Part shown: one piece after another, positions 25,462 to 35,530 of the stretch
Layout of the letters: the number at the start of each line of letters is the position of its first letter
Numbering within the stretch: the first letter of the stretch is position 1
From: Tubiluchus corallicola
Lineage: Eukaryota > Priapulida > Priapulimorpha > Priapulimorphida > Tubiluchidae
NCBI GenBank assembly: GCA_030141605.1
Contig: JAQGDQ010000873.1
Coordinates: 2,501 to 66,500, forward strand
Reading direction: 5' to 3'
Length of the DNA: 64,000 nucleotides
Notes under the pieces: generated by a model
What the model was told of the DNA's origin: nothing
The model's database searches: none
Seen by the model: the letters and a program-made list of their open reading frames with translations, nothing else
Made by a program: the position numbers and the translations under genes

Positions 25462-25651
25462 GTTCTGAAATGTAACAAAAGTAGCATAAAGCAACCTCTT
25501 GTGATGACTAATTCTTTTGTATCTTTATTAGGCAAAAGGTCATATTTGTAGGCACCCTGTAGCAATTCATAATGAGCATTTTTTGTAAAACTGGCTAAAA
25601 TTTAGGAACCTCTTATCAAGATATTTGCTCGATTATCAGCCACCCAACCTT

Positions 25652-25756
25652 TTTCTTTTGTAAGATCAGTGCATCATGCTCTAATAACGAAGCCTGTAAT
25701 AGCATCAGCATGAAGTTCTTTTGCAGTTCGGCTTATGGTACGGGTCATCCTATCTG
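25652..25756 (-). repeat. 100 bp repeat with a short conserved frame, copy 1
   Basis: Nearly the same sequence recurs at 27744-27848. On the minus strand both copies read MTRTIS(R/P)TAKELHADAI before ending at a stop. Base changes between copies include several silent ones, which hints that the segment came from a coding element. Confidence 0.7.
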
Positions 25757-27349
25757 GTGCGAAAATTTTTGAGTTTATTGCTAATTCCCTTCATCGGCTT
25801 ACCACGTGATATTGGGTGCTACACGGAAAAAATGTACTAGCTTAGTCAACAAGAAAGTTGAATGCAAAATTCTATTTACCTGACAGACGCCCATGTTACT
25901 CATCCTGTTATAAACATTATAGTCGATTATAGACGATTATAGAATCATTTTTGCACCATTTGTGCGTCATGCTTTGCTCTGGGTTTGATACAGCTTGAAC
26001 AGCTGAGACTTCCACTTAATAGCAAGGCCTAATTAATGCTGACATTGTGGCAGTACTAACCATAGCTAATTATCTAGGAAATAGTCCTCTAAGATCAGGA
26101 GATATTAACTAATAGAGGTGCTTTATCCAGTCTCCACGGAACAAAAAATGGTGGTCAGTTTGGCTGATGAAACTAGCCATAAGCAGTTTTCTAATCTTCA
26201 CCTACTCACTAAAGAAACAGTCATGCCCTCTCATTTATTCTACTTGCCAAGAAACGCATGCGCGAGTACTAAGGGATCCTCCATCTTTGATAAAGCTTTC
26301 CTCTTACAGCAAAAGGACCTGTTACAATTTTGCTTAAATATATTAAAGCAAGAATGTCAGGACCAAAATGTTATTTTATTTAACTGTTCATCATTGAATA
26401 GGGTCGACGCACCATTTTAGCAGGGATGACCATATGTGATGTCTCTTTATCATAGAAATTAACGATAATTTTAAATTATACTGTGAGACAAAAAAGAATT
26501 TTATTCTGTCATGTACAAAGTTTTCAACTAAGCAAGACAAATTACCTAAAGTATGTTTGATCAGTAAACAGCTATACCAAAGGTAGCAATGAGTTAAAAA
26601 TACCTTTATAAAAACACATAAAATTAAAGACAAGCAAATTGTCTTACCTGTCTGCAGTAGAGTAAGTAATAAATGCCTTCTGTAGACCACCCAAGTTGAT
26701 TAACCTTTTAATGCACAGGTATCTCTCATTGCAGCTTGTTGTGCCTAAATGATGTGCTCATCACAAATTGTTCAGTGAAAGCTTCCAGTAGTAGCTACTC
26801 ACATTCTAGTCAACTTTCTATGTCATAGCAAAGTGAGTTTTACTTTTGTCCGCGCTAAACCAGAAGTAATCTAAGTTTAAGTCTAGTAAATTAGTATTAC
26901 CACCCAAAACCTGTGTTGGGACATGCTAACCTAACAACATTGTTAACTCCAATTAAAAGAAAAAGTATTTTCGTATGCTGCCAGTTGTGTGATTAGGTAA
27001 GTGATCAGGCACTTTTCAGGAAATGTAACAACTGGTAAAGAAAAACTGGTACCCGTGTGTACGATGTAGTGCACGGAGACACAATTTAATGTGTTAAGAG
27101 ACTAAATAATTCACCGCTGGACAGGTTTGCATGGGATCTGTGTTACTGTAACCCGTCTTCTTTCCGTATTTGAACTTAATAGGCCATTGAGAAATAATAA
27201 TTGCGTTTTTATCCAATAATGTCAGCTTGCTAAGCTTTTGAAAACGAAAAATTTTCCACAGTGGTTAATATCCTTATCAATTGAACTCTGCAGGGATATA
27301 GCACTGTTTTTTAATACCTGGCACTTTTATATTATTTTTGAAAATTCAG

Positions 27350-27625
27350 TTTCATAAATTGTTAATATATATATTTTATTTATATATTATTATAGTGTAC
27401 TGAACACGCGTTTCACACAAAATATAAGTTTCTGTTGAAGCCAAGTTATGCATCTGGCCTGTATAAAAGCGGCCGTCTCTGCTCTTTTACTGGTTCAGTT
27501 AGCTTAATCCACGACAGTATAAACTCTATTTAATCATTATTTTTGAATCTACTTGATGTAATGTGCCAATAAAGGTATCGTTTTTCTCACACATCATTCT
27601 GTTGTTTCGTGGATGGATGTCGGAA
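27350..27625 (+). mobile_element. Possible solo LTR or Pol II promoter fragment
   Basis: A clean TATA box (GTATAAAAGCGGCCG, about 27461) is followed about 110 bases later by AATAAAGG (about 27570), and then by GGATGTCGGAAG, which loosely resembles a tRNA-Leu-type primer binding site. That order (TATA, poly(A) signal, primer site) is typical of a retrotransposon LTR. I cannot define both LTR ends, and no reverse transcriptase is nearby. Confidence 0.3.
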
Positions 27626-27743
27626 GAGTTAGTCTGCTTACCCTCCGCATCTGCTGGTACCGAACCAACCTGGGTAGTTTTACCACTTGTCGGCGAGGTA
27701 CCGCCAGCAGTTCAATATATTATAGTATATATATATATATTTT

Positions 27744-27848
27744 TTTTCTTTTGTAAGATCAGTGCATCATGCTCTAATAACGTAGCCTGAAATTGCGTCA
27801 GCATGAAGTTCCTTTGCAGTTGGGCTTATGGTACGGGTCATCCTATAT
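27744..27848 (-). repeat. 100 bp repeat with a short conserved frame, copy 2
   Basis: Second copy of the segment at 25652-25756, here bounded on both sides by TA microsatellites. The encoded phrase differs from copy 1 by few residues (R to P, T to S, F to Y). Confidence 0.7.
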
Positions 27849-28097
27849 ATATATATATATAAACTACAGAAATGGCCCTCTCTGCTTATCTCTGACAACT
27901 TTCCCAATTTTGAATATCAAACGCTGCAGAAATTCGAATGTATCTGAATCGTGTTTTATTGTATAACATCAAGCAATGAATGCAGCAACTGCTGAACTTA
28001 CCTTTTGTTGCCTTAATTTTATTTGTTTGTACATTCTTTGATTACATAAGTTCTGTAATATTAATAACAATACTAGCCAAACCCCACAAAAAGAATT

Positions 28098-28835
28098 TTG
28101 TGCACAAATCAACACAAAACCCACACCACACCACTCCACCTCATCACACCACACCATACCACTCCACCACATCACACCGCACAGCACCACACCATAATAC
28201 CACACTGCACCACACCACCCACCCACCTACACACCACACCACCCACACCATACCACTCCACCACATCACACCACACTGCACCACACCATACCACTCCACC
28301 ACATCACACCACACTGCACCACACCATACCACTGCACCACCCACGCACCACACCACACCACCCACACCATAATACTCCACCACATCACACCGCACAGCAC
28401 CACACCATAACACCACACTGCACCACACCACCCACCCACCTACACACCACACCACCCACACCATACCACTCCACCACATCACACCACACCGCACCACAAC
28501 ATACCACTGCAGCACACCGCACGACCCACATACCACACCACACCATACGACTCCACCACATCACACCACACTGCACCACACCATACCACTGCACCACACC
28601 ACACCACACCGCACCACCCACACACCACACCATAATACTCCACCACATCACACTGCACTGCACCACACCATAACACCACACCGCACCACAACACCCACCC
28701 ACCCACACACCACGCCACCCACTCCATACCACACTACCCACACCACACCCCACACACCCTATCACCCCACCACACCATCCATAGCACAACACACAAAGCA
28801 CACCACCACCACACCACATCAAATCCACCACCTCA
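28098..28835. repeat. Nearly G-free CA-rich minisatellite with higher-order structure
   Basis: Built from CCACAC, CATACCACTCC and ACCACATCAC blocks. A 38 bp unit repeats locally (28249, 28287) and a 213 bp higher-order unit is visible (ACCATAA blocks at 28191 and 28404). The top strand has almost no G, so the bottom strand is GT-rich. His/Thr/Pro frames forward and Cys/Val/Trp frames reverse are artefacts. Confidence 0.95.
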
Positions 28836-28876
28836 CGTGGTGATCATGATGTTGATGATGATGATGATGATGGTGG
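28836..28876. repeat. Short ATG/GAT microsatellite
   Basis: A run of about ten GAT triplets directly after the CA-rich minisatellite. Confidence 0.9.
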
Positions 28877-29465
28877 CAACGATGACAACACCTATAGCAC
28901 AAGCACCAACAGCACAGCATTACAGCAAAACCATTCCAATCATTTTTCACAAATTTGAAACTATGTGCTATAATATAATAAATAGCAAAGGCCCCGCAAA
29001 AGATTTTGCATATAAATACACGTGTAATCAATAATACGCGAACATCCTACCTAGTCCACATTTATAACACAAAGCCCGTAACATCGTGTCTACTGTTTGT
29101 TTAACTAACGCAAAGCCTGTAGCTTTTTGCTGAATTAAAGTTATAAGATTATAGACAGAGTACAATGGATGACGTCACAACAATGCCTTTGCGTCAGCAA
29201 TTTTCTAAGCGAAAATTGCCGAAAATAGAACTCCTAACTAACTCGTTGATACTCCTCTCGGTGGACCTGCCCTAAAATAGTGCCCACATCATCGTGTAGC
29301 CCTGTTTTTCCTCTTTGTAAAGAGCTATATATCTCCTTCCGAGAGTCCCACCGGGCGCCGCTAGAACGTTTTTCCCGCATGCTGTTTGGTCAAAATTTCG
29401 AAAAAATCGCGAGTTGGGTCCGGGAAAACGCCCGTTGCGGGGCGCCCTGGCCCTCTCGGGAATTC

Positions 29466-29813
29466 TAAATACGCCTACTACACCCACCGCTGAACGGGCT
29501 ATCTATCCATACCCAGCACCCCCCTCGGCCCGTTCCCGTTCTCTACATCTCAGCCGTATAACTTTTGCAAAAAACGGCCGAAAAAGGGCCATTTTTGGAG
29601 GTTTTTCGCCTCCCCCTCCTCCCGGTGGGCCCGATTCGAAAAATAAACCATCAATGGCACGACACTAGATCGAGACCTTTCGTTTGATATATAGATCGCC
29701 GCAAATGGTGCCCTCGTCCGGGCTGTAGCCTCGAATCTTATATATATATAAATAAATAAATAAATAAATATATATATATATATATATACCAAGAATATTA
29801 ATATAAGAGATAA
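29466..29813 (+). repeat. Dispersed repeat, copy 2 (longest)
   Basis: Same family as 8334-8651 and 57036-57335, inverted relative to them. The tail here is a TA/AAAT microsatellite ending TACCAAGAATATTAATATAA. A GC-rich stretch at about 29240-29465 directly upstream, unlike its surroundings in base composition, may be the further 5' part of the same element that the other copies lack. Confidence 0.85.
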
Positions 29814-30182
29814 ATTAGTAAACAATAAAGTTAACACAATAAATTTTTAATTACACCAAATGACAATTTTCTGAAAATGTTGAACAAACTAAACTAGGTG
29901 AGTAATATTGTAGATGAGTGTAAGCTTAAATAATTATTAATGATATCTTTCTTGCACAGAAATGATATCAACACACAACATCTAAATTATATTACAAATC
30001 ATCATTCTTCATCTCTAAAGGAATATCAGAAAAAATCACTACCTGTAGTTTCCAAAAGCAATTTCAGACAAATTAAATCTGATGTCGGCCAAGTTTCATT
30101 TGTGCAGAATGTCTCCTTTTTTGGGAACCACAATTAAAAATAAACCTGAAGAGGCATAATGAAGAAGAGATGATCAGACACA

Positions 30183-31607
30183 TTACCCACATAACTCCAA
30201 TGTTGAAAAATTTGCACATTTGCTTGCTTTTCTTCTTGGAATTTTTACTCTATGGTACAGTTTCTCGCCCAGAAAAACAGCTATTCCAATACCGTGTCCA
30301 AGCAGAATCATGAAGACGTATTTAATGTGTTCCATACTTATGTGTTCTGCACCAACGGTTGTCATAGGCTTATTTAAACAGATATTTGCTTCCTCTAGCT
30401 CAGCTTCCAAAAGAAATTTTCCTATTCCACCTTGCATTATGCTGGCAATTCCATAATTTAACACGTCAGTGATGTTGCTGTTTCTAGGTACTGCAAATGA
30501 AAGTGTCTCAGGAGTCGACCTGAATGGTGCGAAAGTATATCTGCACTTTTTGTGCAACACGACATCTCGCTTCATGAACAGTTTACCATAAATGTCTGAG
30601 AGGAAGTATGCGTACTTTCCTGTTGTCGTTAGTTCCAATGCCCTTTGGTAACTGTTGACAACTGAATTTGTGTCGCTTTGCATCTTTAACCAGAGCTTGT
30701 TGTACAGAGTGCCTGGATGACTGCGTCGCAATAGTCCTTCAAGATTAGTGCCTTTAATAACAACTGGCATTACGTCACTGTCTAGTAACTCTTGTGGTGT
30801 GTTAAAAGGGTATTTGGGGTGATTTATGGAGAGCTGGCAGATCAATATTCCCGTATATGTTGTGGTCACTATGATAGCAAATGGCCACCACAATCCAATG
30901 ACCATTCTAACAGACATTCGTTTCGATAAGTTTGTTCCTGCTTGCTTGAGAAATGCTGAGAACATAAACAGTGTGAAGTATGCTATGTCAGCAGCATGCT
31001 TGCTTGATGCACTACGAAATTTCGCTTGACTGTGAAGGATGGATACAGCTATTGAAACTAAAGCACAGCTAACCATCAAACCAACCCAGACCAGTCCTTT
31101 AAATGGTGCCCATAAGTTGAACTCAGAGACTTCTTCTTCTGGTCGCTTTATCAGAAACACTTGAGATGTGTAGGCAAGTGGATGCAAGTGTTTGACCAGT
31201 CCTAAACGATGCCTGTTTGTAGTTAACAGTGCAACGATGATATCAAGTTCATTTTCAGTAGCTACTTTTTTCCATTCGTATGTTGAATAATGCGTTTCTG
31301 TGTATGTGAAGTTCAAGTGATTGCTTAACATCTGCAGTATATCTTTCATCACTTTTTCAAAATTGCTGTGGAGAAGTGCTACTTTGAGATGTGCACCATC
31401 TAGTGAATGTTTTTCATGCACAAATTGTTTGCTGGTGTAACTTGCATGTCTGTATTGTGGCATCCCTAGTCGCATCCAGGTTGCATTATTTTTGTTGCTA
31501 GTTAGTTCTTTTTTCTCCATATAATTTTGGTTGAAATTGTTTGCCACTTTAAACATGTAGATCATTGAAACACAATTGATAAGCATTGCAAGAGAACTCC
31601 ACCTCAT
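30183..31607 (-). CDS. Ionotropic receptor (IR), intronless, 474 residues
   Basis: This is a short variant ionotropic glutamate receptor lacking the large amino-terminal domain, as most divergent IRs do. Residues 1-20 form a hydrophobic leader. About 73-165 is ligand-binding lobe S1. TM1 is about 170-192, the pore loop about 207-222, and TM2/TM3 about 232-260, including TTTYTGILICQLS where classic receptors have the SYTANLAAF motif. Lobe S2 follows, with Cys355 and Cys410 placed like the conserved S2 disulfide, and the last TM is about 428-448. Arg134, nine residues before Pro143, sits where glutamate receptors bind the ligand alpha-carboxylate. The Thr and acidic S2 ligand contacts are not in register. 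It is probably a membrane cation channel in sensory or neural cells. ATG is chosen because it gives the leader. It is the founder type whose 5' end is repeated at 34825 and 38295. Confidence 0.85.
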   Translation of the reverse strand: MRWSSLAMLINCVSMIYMFKVANNFNQNYMEKKELTSNKNNATWMRLGMPQYRHASYTSKQFVHEKHSLDGAHLKVALLHSNFEKVMKDILQMLSNHLNFTYTETHYSTYEWKKVATENELDIIVALLTTNRHRLGLVKHLHPLAYTSQVFLIKRPEEEVSEFNLWAPFKGLVWVGLMVSCALVSIAVSILHSQAKFRSASSKHAADIAYFTLFMFSAFLKQAGTNLSKRMSVRMVIGLWWPFAIIVTTTYTGILICQLSINHPKYPFNTPQELLDSDVMPVVIKGTNLEGLLRRSHPGTLYNKLWLKMQSDTNSVVNSYQRALELTTTGKYAYFLSDIYGKLFMKRDVVLHKKCRYTFAPFRSTPETLSFAVPRNSNITDVLNYGIASIMQGGIGKFLLEAELEEANICLNKPMTTVGAEHISMEHIKYVFMILLGHGIGIAVFLGEKLYHRVKIPRRKASKCANFSTLELCG

Positions 31608-32133
31608 TTTCGCTTTACTGTGCAGTCTTCATCTTTGTTGGTGCTTGCTAACGATTTCTGTTTTTATAACTGACTGTGGCAATGATGACATCGATACCAT
31701 GACATTGATACACGTTGACCAAACACACCTGCTTCTGTGATATTTATGCCTAAATGGAAGTGATATGTAGCAAATTCAAATACATCAGTAAAAGATTGGT
31801 GATGGAAAATTTATTTCCGTGTTGAGACTTCAGTAACATTTTGATCATGAAACTCATAAACCATTAGTGATGTAAAAGTAAACCGAGGTTGTCTTTTTCA
31901 GCACCGTGATTCAAATTTTAATACATTTAAAAAAATAAAGTTGAGTAGATCAGATGTTCTTTTGCTTCTCTTGACTACCGTTTTGTCATTTGAGTAAAAT
32001 GTCGCTGTTAAATTATCAGACTAATGTATTGTTAACAGATACAAAAACAATGCGCTTGCAGTCAAACAACGAGGTTGCAGTCATGTTCCTTCTTTTTCAC
32101 ATTTTCCTCATTTTCACATTTCTGTTTGAGTTT
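31608..32133. other. Spacer between IR genes
   Basis: Upstream region of the first IR gene and downstream region of IR copy A. The same spacer recurs, somewhat diverged, at about 34999-35530 and 38469-39008, which shows it belongs to the tandem unit. AATAAA on the minus strand near 31805 could serve copy A. Confidence 0.6.
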
Positions 32134-33531
32134 TTATGGACCACAGCTTTGTGTTATCTTTTTGTAGAGGCATTCACTGAGAATCGCAAAACATGCAATA
32201 ATCACGCCTGTGAATAGTAGCGAAAAAGTGAGTGACAATTCAAGGATGCGTATTGTCCGTGCAGCAACATTTTGAGCAGGAGCTTGTAGACATTCTTCAC
32301 AATGTGCTAGTGACGATGCTATAATTTTATTCATCAGTCCACTCTGTAGCATGCTCTTTAATGCTCGGTTGAATGTTTCTACATGCACACTGTCTTTCGG
32401 AACTACGATGGACATCGGTGACAGATAATTTTCAGATTTATATGGAGCAAATGAAAACCGGCAACTTTTGTGCAATTTCACATCCTGAGAAATAATTGCC
32501 TTTCCATAGAATTCTGATATGAACAAAGTGTACCTCTGTGATGCTGTAAGTTCTAGTCCAGTAAAATGATTGTCAGCTGGTGTTTCATCATCATCTTGCA
32601 TTTTCTTCCACAGCAAGCCAAACTGTGTATCTGGAGGGCTGTTTCGTAATAGAGCGGTATCCGAAAAATTGCCTATTGTCGTTAGTCTCATATCGCCGTC
32701 AATCAGTTCTTCAATGTTGTTAAAGGGATACGCTAGGTTGCTTACAAATAACTGACTAGTCAGGATGCCAGCATATATTGCTGTCACAATGAGAACGAAA
32801 AGCCACCACAGTATAATTAGAATCCTAGCAGGCCAACTTGCCGGCACATATGTACCACCTACATGAACTATAGATCCCAGAGAATACTGGATAAAATAAG
32901 CCAGGTCTTTAGGTTGATGTTTAGATCGAATTTTTGGTCCATGCCGATCAAGGTAATAAATTATACATGCAGTCATTATACTGAAGGCAATCAAAAGCAT
33001 CCATACTGTTAGCGTAAATGGAGATGTTAGGTCTAGTGCTTCGTAATACTTCTGATGAACAATGAATATTTGAGGTGAATATGCAATTGGATACAGGAAA
33101 GTCATAAAGTTAAGACGGTGCTGGTTAACGTTAAATAAACCTAGCAGGAGGTCTACATCTTTGTATGTTACCACTTCTTCCGGAGTTTTGCTTGTTGAAA
33201 TCCATTGTATCGTATAAGTGAAATTTAATGCTTGTTGTAGGTAATCCAGTAATTGAATTAGCATCTCTTCAAATACGTCATTGATCCACATAGCTATGCG
33301 AAGTTCTTTTCCTCTTAACGTGTGGCTTGTTGTTTCGTTTGTGTTTTTACTGCATCCAGCGAAAGATTTTGCACTGCCTTCCATGGCTCCTATAGCTGGT
33401 TTAGAGACTCCAATTACAGTTCTCTTTTCTATGTCTGCTTTCTTACTGTTACTAGGTAATGAGTGCTGACTACTTAATATGATGATGCATACGCTGAAGA
33501 TCTTAATTTGGTAACACCGTCTCACATCCAT
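32134..33531 (-). CDS. Ionotropic receptor, tandem copy A, intronless, 465 residues
   Basis: The protein has a leader (1-20, IFSVCIIILS core), no large amino-terminal domain, and lobe S1 (about 76-165) with Arg139 nine residues before Pro148. TM1 is about 173-193 and the pore region about 208-225. TM2/TM3 is about 236-260, with VTAIYAGILTSQL in place of the classic SYTANLAAF segment. Lobe S2 carries Cys357 and Cys411/Cys414, and the final TM is about 430-452. The S2 residue aligned with the ligand-binding Thr is Asp291 or Thr292, and the acidic contact is shifted by one, so glutamate itself may not be the ligand. N-glycosylation sequons include NFT at 103 and NFS at 288. It is nearly identical to copy B: one residue (Lys379 here, Asn there), and I find two base changes in the coding region. 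Confidence 0.88.
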   Translation of the reverse strand: MDVRRCYQIKIFSVCIIILSSQHSLPSNSKKADIEKRTVIGVSKPAIGAMEGSAKSFAGCSKNTNETTSHTLRGKELRIAMWINDVFEEMLIQLLDYLQQALNFTYTIQWISTSKTPEEVVTYKDVDLLLGLFNVNQHRLNFMTFLYPIAYSPQIFIVHQKYYEALDLTSPFTLTVWMLLIAFSIMTACIIYYLDRHGPKIRSKHQPKDLAYFIQYSLGSIVHVGGTYVPASWPARILIILWWLFVLIVTAIYAGILTSQLFVSNLAYPFNNIEELIDGDMRLTTIGNFSDTALLRNSPPDTQFGLLWKKMQDDDETPADNHFTGLELTASQRYTLFISEFYGKAIISQDVKLHKSCRFSFAPYKSENYLSPMSIVVPKDSVHVETFNRALKSMLQSGLMNKIIASSLAHCEECLQAPAQNVAARTIRILELSLTFSLLFTGVIIACFAILSECLYKKITQSCGP

Positions 33532-34824
33532 TGTGGCACAAATGTAGTAGTCATCAGTGCCTTACATTACCATTGTGCTAATGTATCGATAATATACTTA
33601 AACTTAATGGTTTGCTAATATTTATCCATTTGTTTAGGGCCTTGGAAATTTTCTGATTCATGCATTAAAGCTTCACTTGCTCACTTTGCAATAAGCCATT
33701 TCTATTGTATTACCTTATGGAAAGCAAACAGCAATATATATCATGTTAGATTCTCTGTTGTTTTTGTTGGTTTAGTTATTTGCATGTATAGCCCAATAGC
33801 AAACACCATTTATTGTCGTAGAGTTCTCAATGTTATCATGACTGTCACTTTCCTTTGTTGTGGTTTCAGAGCCATTAGAACTGAGTTTGCTGACTTTATC
33901 TGCAATGAATGAAAGTGCCAACTTTCATTTAGTTTTTTTCTACTTTTGGGCTGCAGCCCTAACTGGCCTTTGGACAGTTTTTTTTAATGTTAGAATAACT
34001 TCCTTTTGTTGTTGGTCACCCACTCAAGTGCTTGTATCAGAAGTATTGAAGTATTTGATTGGTCCATGAATTTGCTTGAATGTCAGCCCTTTAACAATCC
34101 ACAGCTTGTTGAAGTTGGCGCAGAGCTTCATATCGTGTTTGATGCACGCTATGTGCGAGAAAAAGTTCTTTCGCGTACCCATGTTTTTTTTGCTAGTTTA
34201 TTCATTGATCATAATCTTCCTTCATATTTGTACAGCAGCATAAAGTGTAAAGCAGTTATGCAAAATTCGTGGCCTTTATGTTGCCTGATTGCATTAGGTT
34301 GCAAAAATGCTTCTCCGAAGGTGCCTCATGGAATGATGTTCTTCAACATACAAAAAGATACAGAAAGTCAGCAGACAGAATTTTGTGCTATCACTTTGTG
34401 TTTCCATTTCTGTTTCGTGTACATGTGTACACTCATAATTTTTCATTAGGCCTAATAATGCACACTGTGGTTAAATGATTTTTGTACCTTACTTTGTGTA
34501 CTATTTCCATTTCATGCACATGTGCACACTCGGAATTTTGCATTAGGCCTAATAATGCACATTGTGGTTGAATGCTTTTTGTACCTAAGTGCGCACTGCT
34601 GCTTTTCGTTAAACAAAGTAAAATTCTGTTTGTTTTTGGTTCATCAAATAAGTAATCTGTAAAATAACATATTTGCTGCTTCACATAACAGATAATAATT
34701 GCTAGTGGCTTTGTTTAACTTTTCAGTACTTTACCCAAATGTGCAGCACAAAAATGGCTATTTTAGTTATTTTTCGTTGTCATTATGTCGATTGTGCACC
34801 CGTTATTTTTGTTGTCTTTTGTCG
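33532..34824. other. Upstream region of IR copy A with a 97 bp repeated module
   Basis: No gene. The palindrome ATTAGGCCTAAT occurs at 34445 and 34542, inside two copies of a 97 bp module that ends AATGCACA(C/T)TGTGGTT. Plus-strand frames here are also present in the copy-B spacer simply because the spacer is duplicated. Confidence 0.6.
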
Positions 34825-34998
34825 CTGGTGTAACTTGCATGTCTGTGCAGTTGACATTCCTTGGTTACCAGGTTACATTGTTTTTGTTGCTAATCAAATT
34901 TTTTCTCCACATAAGTTTTGGTTGAAATTGCTTATTATTTTAAACATGTAGATCATTGGAACAGATTTGATAAACATTACAAGACAACTGCACCTCAT
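34825..34998 (-). pseudogene. 5' stub of the first IR type (stub 1)
   Basis: Homologous to codons about 1-58 of the gene at 30183-31607. It keeps the ATG and hydrophobic leader (MIYMFKIISNFNQN against MIYMFKVANNFNQN) but reaches a TGA after about 34 codons, then loses frame and stops matching near 34825. It marks the edge of the tandem duplication unit. Confidence 0.75.
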
Positions 34999-35530
34999 TT
35001 TCACTGTACTGTGCAGCATTTTATTTTATTTTTTGTATGTTGCTAGCACATTCTGTTTTTATATCTTACTATGGCAGTGACATTGATACCATGAAATTGA
35101 TGCAGGATGACCAAACACACTTGCTGCTGAGAAATTTGTGCCTAACAAAAATAAATGGAAGAAGTGATATGTAGCAAATTCATATGCATCAGTAACAGAC
35201 TGGTGATCGAAAATTTATTTCCATATTGAGACTTCAGTAACATTTTGATCACGAAACTCATAAACCATTAGTAATGGAAAAGTAAACCGGTTTAGTCATT
35301 TTCGGCACCGTGATTCAAATTTTAATATATTTAAAAAAAACAAAGCTGAGTAGATCAGATGCTTCTTTTGCTTCTCTTGACTACCGTTTTGTCATTTGAG
35401 TAAAATGTCGCTGTTAAATTATCAGACTAATGTATTGCTAACAGATACAAAAACAATGAGCTTGCAGTAAAACAATGAGGTTGCAGTCATGTTCCTTCTT
35501 TTTCACATTTTCATATTTCTGTTTGAGTTT

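Larger units (their letters stand above)
25470..28085. other. No gene seen; scattered repeats
   Basis: Between the start of member IV and the CA-rich minisatellite I find no full exon set. The stretch holds two copies of a 100 bp repeat and an LTR-like promoter segment, listed separately. Confidence 0.4.

Noticed and set aside
28098-28831. His/Thr/Pro-rich and Cys/Val/Trp-rich frames of up to 190 codons.
   Set aside because: Products of the CA-rich minisatellite.
29272-29668. Frames in the GC-rich body of dispersed repeat copy 2, repeated at 57 kb.
   Set aside because: They have no start or domain and are interrupted differently in the three copies.
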